Assembly (NCBI GenBank): GCA_910589095.1
Contig: CAJUSN010000142.1
Span: 1 to 5,956, forward strand
Reading direction: 5' to 3'
Length of the DNA: 5,956 nt
DNA from: an uncultured Muribaculaceae bacterium
Lineage (GTDB): Bacteria > Bacteroidota > Bacteroidia > Bacteroidales > Muribaculaceae
Under the pieces are notes generated by a model. It saw only the letters and a list, made by a program, of their open reading frames with translations, was not told the origin of the DNA and ran no database searches. Positions 3,896-5,956 of this stretch are shown here, piece by piece (the first letter of the stretch is position 1; each line of letters opens with the position of its first letter). A program made the position numbers and the translations under genes.

Positions 3896-5938
3896 GTGAC
3901 AAAACGCTTTACATATCCCTCTCCAACTCGTCCCCGATCTTGGTTGGCAGGCTCGCTACTTTTAGCGATATCAGTTTTCGCTCCAGGCATCTCAGCCAAA
4001 AGCAGCACTCCCGACACCATGGCCGACAGCATACACCTTGGCGATGTAACCGTCACGGCTGCAAACACATACAAGGATGTAATCCCCGCTCAAACCTTGC
4101 GAGGCGAAGAACTTGAGGCTCTGCGGAGCCACAGCGTTGCCGACGCCCTCCGATTCTTTTCCGGTGTGCAACTCAAGGACTACGGCGGAGTGGGAGGTAT
4201 AAAGACGGTCAACATCCGATCAATGGGCACAAACCACTCCGGAGTCTATTACAACGGTATAGAACTCGGGAATGCCCAAAACGGACAGGTGGACCTTGGA
4301 AAATACTCTCTCGACAATATTGAAGCCATCTCTCTTTACAACGGCCAGCGAAGCGAGATTTTCCAAAGCGCCCGCGAATTCGGTTCAGCCGGATCCATAT
4401 ACCTTACCTCGCGCTTCCCTACATTCAAGGAGGGGGTAAATTCACACCTGAAAGCGGCCCTGAGGGTAGGATCATTCAACTATTTCAATCCCACCTTCAC
4501 ATTCGATTACCGATTGAGCCGGAATGTGAGTCTAAGTATAAACGGCGAGTGGATAACTTCAAGCGGTAAGTATAAATTCCGCTACCGACGCGTAACCCCA
4601 TCCGGAGAACTCGCTTACGACACCACGGCCGTCAGACAAAACGGCGACATCGACGCTGTCCGCTTCGAAGCCGGCGTACACGGATTCACCACACGTGGTC
4701 GCTGGAAAGCATTCCTGTACCATTATAATTCCGAACGGGGGGTGCCGGGAGCAATTGTCAACAATGTGTGGCGACGTGGCGAACGGCTATGGGACCGCAA
4801 CTCTTTCGCGCAGGCCATGTGGGAGAATGAAATGTCATCATTGTGGCGTATGAAAGCCAACGTGAAATATTCCTATGATTACACACGGTACGTGAACAAT
4901 GATGACAAACTCATCCATGTGGACAACACATACAAGCAGAAAGAGCTCTACCTCTCTCTCGCCAATGAATTTGCCATCCGCCAAAACTGGCAAGCATCCC
5001 TGGCTTGCGACTATCAGCACAATGCCCTCAGCGAATACATGAGTGTCAGTCGCAACACAGTTTGGCTATCAGCTGCTACTGCTCTGTCTTTGGCCGACCG
5101 TTTTAAGCTCCAAGCTTCTGCCCTTATGACCGCAGTGATGGAAGAGAAGCGCGACCGAGATGAAGCGCCCTCTAAAGTAAAATTCACTCCGGGCGTATTT
5201 GCAAGCTACCGCCTTCTGCGCTCGCAAAATCTTGTGGCACGCGCCTTCTTCAAACAAAGCTACCGTATGCCAACATTCAACGACCTGTACTACACCGACA
5301 TGGGCAATGCATATCTCAAGCCCGAAACAGCATCGCAGTACAATTTTGGCATTACCTATGACCTCGATCGGCGAAACACTCTCCTCACTCACTTCGGAGT
5401 AGGAGTGGAAGCTTATTACAATTACGTAAAGGACAAAATAGTGGCTTATCCCAAAGGGCAGCAATTCCGCTGGACCATGCTCAATCTCGGGCGCGTGGAT
5501 ATACGCGGCCTTGATGCCAACATCAGTGCTACCCTGTCACTACCCGCTTCAATAAACTTCACCGGCAAGCTGCAATACACATATCAACGCGCTATTGACG
5601 TGACAAATCCGGCCGACAACTACTATCGCCATCAGATACCCTACATCCCCTGGCACAGCGGTTCGGCCATTCTCATGCTCGAATGGCGCCGATGGTATCT
5701 AAACTACTCCTACATCTACACCGGAGAACGATACAACCAGCAGGAAAACATCCGATACAACTACACTCAGCCCTGGTACACGTCTGACCTATCACTCATG
5801 CACCTTTTTTCAATCGGACGCGTAGAGTGTCGTGCTCAGCTGGAGGTGAACAATCTCTTTTCGCAGGACTACGACGTGATTCTTAACTATCCTATGCCGA
5901 AGCGTAACTACCGGTTCAGCTTCACCATTGAAATTTAA
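3896..5938 (+). CDS. btuB: BtuB-like TonB-dependent outer-membrane receptor for cobalamin/corrinoids
   Basis: From the GTG at 3896 this is a 680-aa receptor. Residues 1-34 form a signal peptide: a basic start (MTKRF, later RPRSW), a hydrophobic stretch LAGSLLLAISVFA and a likely cut after GISA. A TonB-box-like DVTVTA (residues 50-55; compare DTLVVTA in E. coli BtuB) leads into a plug domain of roughly 60-175 (QTLRGEEL, VADALRFFSGV, KTVNIRSMG, VYYNGIEL). A large beta-barrel follows, with the conserved YRMPTFNDLYY...LKPETASQYNFG region near residues 456-482 and a C-terminal NNLFSQDYDVILNYPMPKRNYRF strand. It lacks the N-terminal carboxypeptidase-like domain of SusC proteins, and no SusD gene is visible. 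In this family TonB energy drives corrinoid uptake into the periplasm. The riboswitch directly upstream supports the substrate. The frame is open back to a TTG at 3773 and contains no ATG before the signal peptide. GTG 3896 is preferred because it gives a normal signal peptide and clears the terminator at 3834-3863. Confidence 0.88.
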   Translation: MTKRFTYPSPTRPRSWLAGSLLLAISVFAPGISAKSSTPDTMADSIHLGDVTVTAANTYKDVIPAQTLRGEELEALRSHSVADALRFFSGVQLKDYGGVGGIKTVNIRSMGTNHSGVYYNGIELGNAQNGQVDLGKYSLDNIEAISLYNGQRSEIFQSAREFGSAGSIYLTSRFPTFKEGVNSHLKAALRVGSFNYFNPTFTFDYRLSRNVSLSINGEWITSSGKYKFRYRRVTPSGELAYDTTAVRQNGDIDAVRFEAGVHGFTTRGRWKAFLYHYNSERGVPGAIVNNVWRRGERLWDRNSFAQAMWENEMSSLWRMKANVKYSYDYTRYVNNDDKLIHVDNTYKQKELYLSLANEFAIRQNWQASLACDYQHNALSEYMSVSRNTVWLSAATALSLADRFKLQASALMTAVMEEKRDRDEAPSKVKFTPGVFASYRLLRSQNLVARAFFKQSYRMPTFNDLYYTDMGNAYLKPETASQYNFGITYDLDRRNTLLTHFGVGVEAYYNYVKDKIVAYPKGQQFRWTMLNLGRVDIRGLDANISATLSLPASINFTGKLQYTYQRAIDVTNPADNYYRHQIPYIPWHSGSAILMLEWRRWYLNYSYIYTGERYNQQENIRYNYTQPWYTSDLSLMHLFSIGRVECRAQLEVNNLFSQDYDVILNYPMPKRNYRFSFTIEI

Positions 5939-5953
5939 ACTCTTCCTCAACTT

Positions 5954-5956
5954 ATG
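5954..5956 (+). other. Possible start codon of the next gene
   Basis: An ATG forms the last three bases of the window, 15 bases after the receptor stop codon, with no terminator in between. This spacing suits a second gene in the same operon. In Bacteroides, genes for surface cobalamin-binding proteins such as BtuG often lie beside btuB, but nothing of the product is visible here. Confidence 0.25.

Noticed and set aside
5069..5464. Minus-strand frame of 131 codons opposite the receptor
   Set aside because: It is fully antisense to the conserved barrel region of the receptor, has no recognisable domain, and its plus-strand partner is clearly the real gene.
3896..5938. SusC-type polysaccharide receptor
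   Set aside because: The protein is too short, lacks the N-terminal carboxypeptidase-like domain, has no SusD partner in view, and follows a cobalamin riboswitch.

Overview
The window looks like chromosomal DNA of a Bacteroidales bacterium. Two promoters match the Bacteroidetes pattern (TTG/TTT, about 20 bases, TAnnTTTG). Ribosome binding sites are weak or absent, as is common in that phylum. The outer-membrane receptor and the glutamate-synthase-like flavoprotein also fit, as do two cobalamin riboswitches close together. A Muribaculaceae-like gut commensal is possible, but that is a guess from gene style and not a demonstrated placement.

Layout. (1) Positions 1-408 hold the 3' end of a plus-strand flavoprotein subunit of the NADPH-dependent glutamate synthase / NfnB type. 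(2) It converges on a complete minus-strand cardiolipin synthase (508-1935). The gap between them contains a strong terminator-like hairpin and a small tandem duplication. (3) A divergent intergenic region (1936-2357) carries a tentative promoter for cls, two near-perfect palindromes, a good Bacteroidetes promoter and a cobalamin riboswitch. (4) The riboswitch precedes a 335-aa protein of the single-domain MetE/YxjG-like TIM-barrel family (2358-3365). (5) A second promoter and a second, larger cobalamin riboswitch follow (3391-3655), then a structured leader ending in a clear intrinsic terminator (3834-3863). (6) A BtuB-like TonB-dependent receptor follows, most likely starting at a GTG at 3896 and ending at 5938. 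The last three bases of the window are an ATG that may open the next gene.

How the parts fit. The right half is a vitamin B12-responsive module of two transcription units in series, each with its own promoter and riboswitch. The receptor would import cobalamin or related corrinoids when the vitamin is scarce. A MetE-like enzyme under B12 control normally supplies B12-independent methionine synthesis. Here, however, the protein appears to lack every cysteine and histidine that binds the catalytic zinc in MetE, although the fold-defining motifs remain. A B12-repressed MetE-like protein without the zinc site is the most interesting point in the window. The two riboswitches also differ in architecture: one is compact and lies next to a hairpin at the start codon, the other has an enlarged peripheral arm and a downstream terminator.
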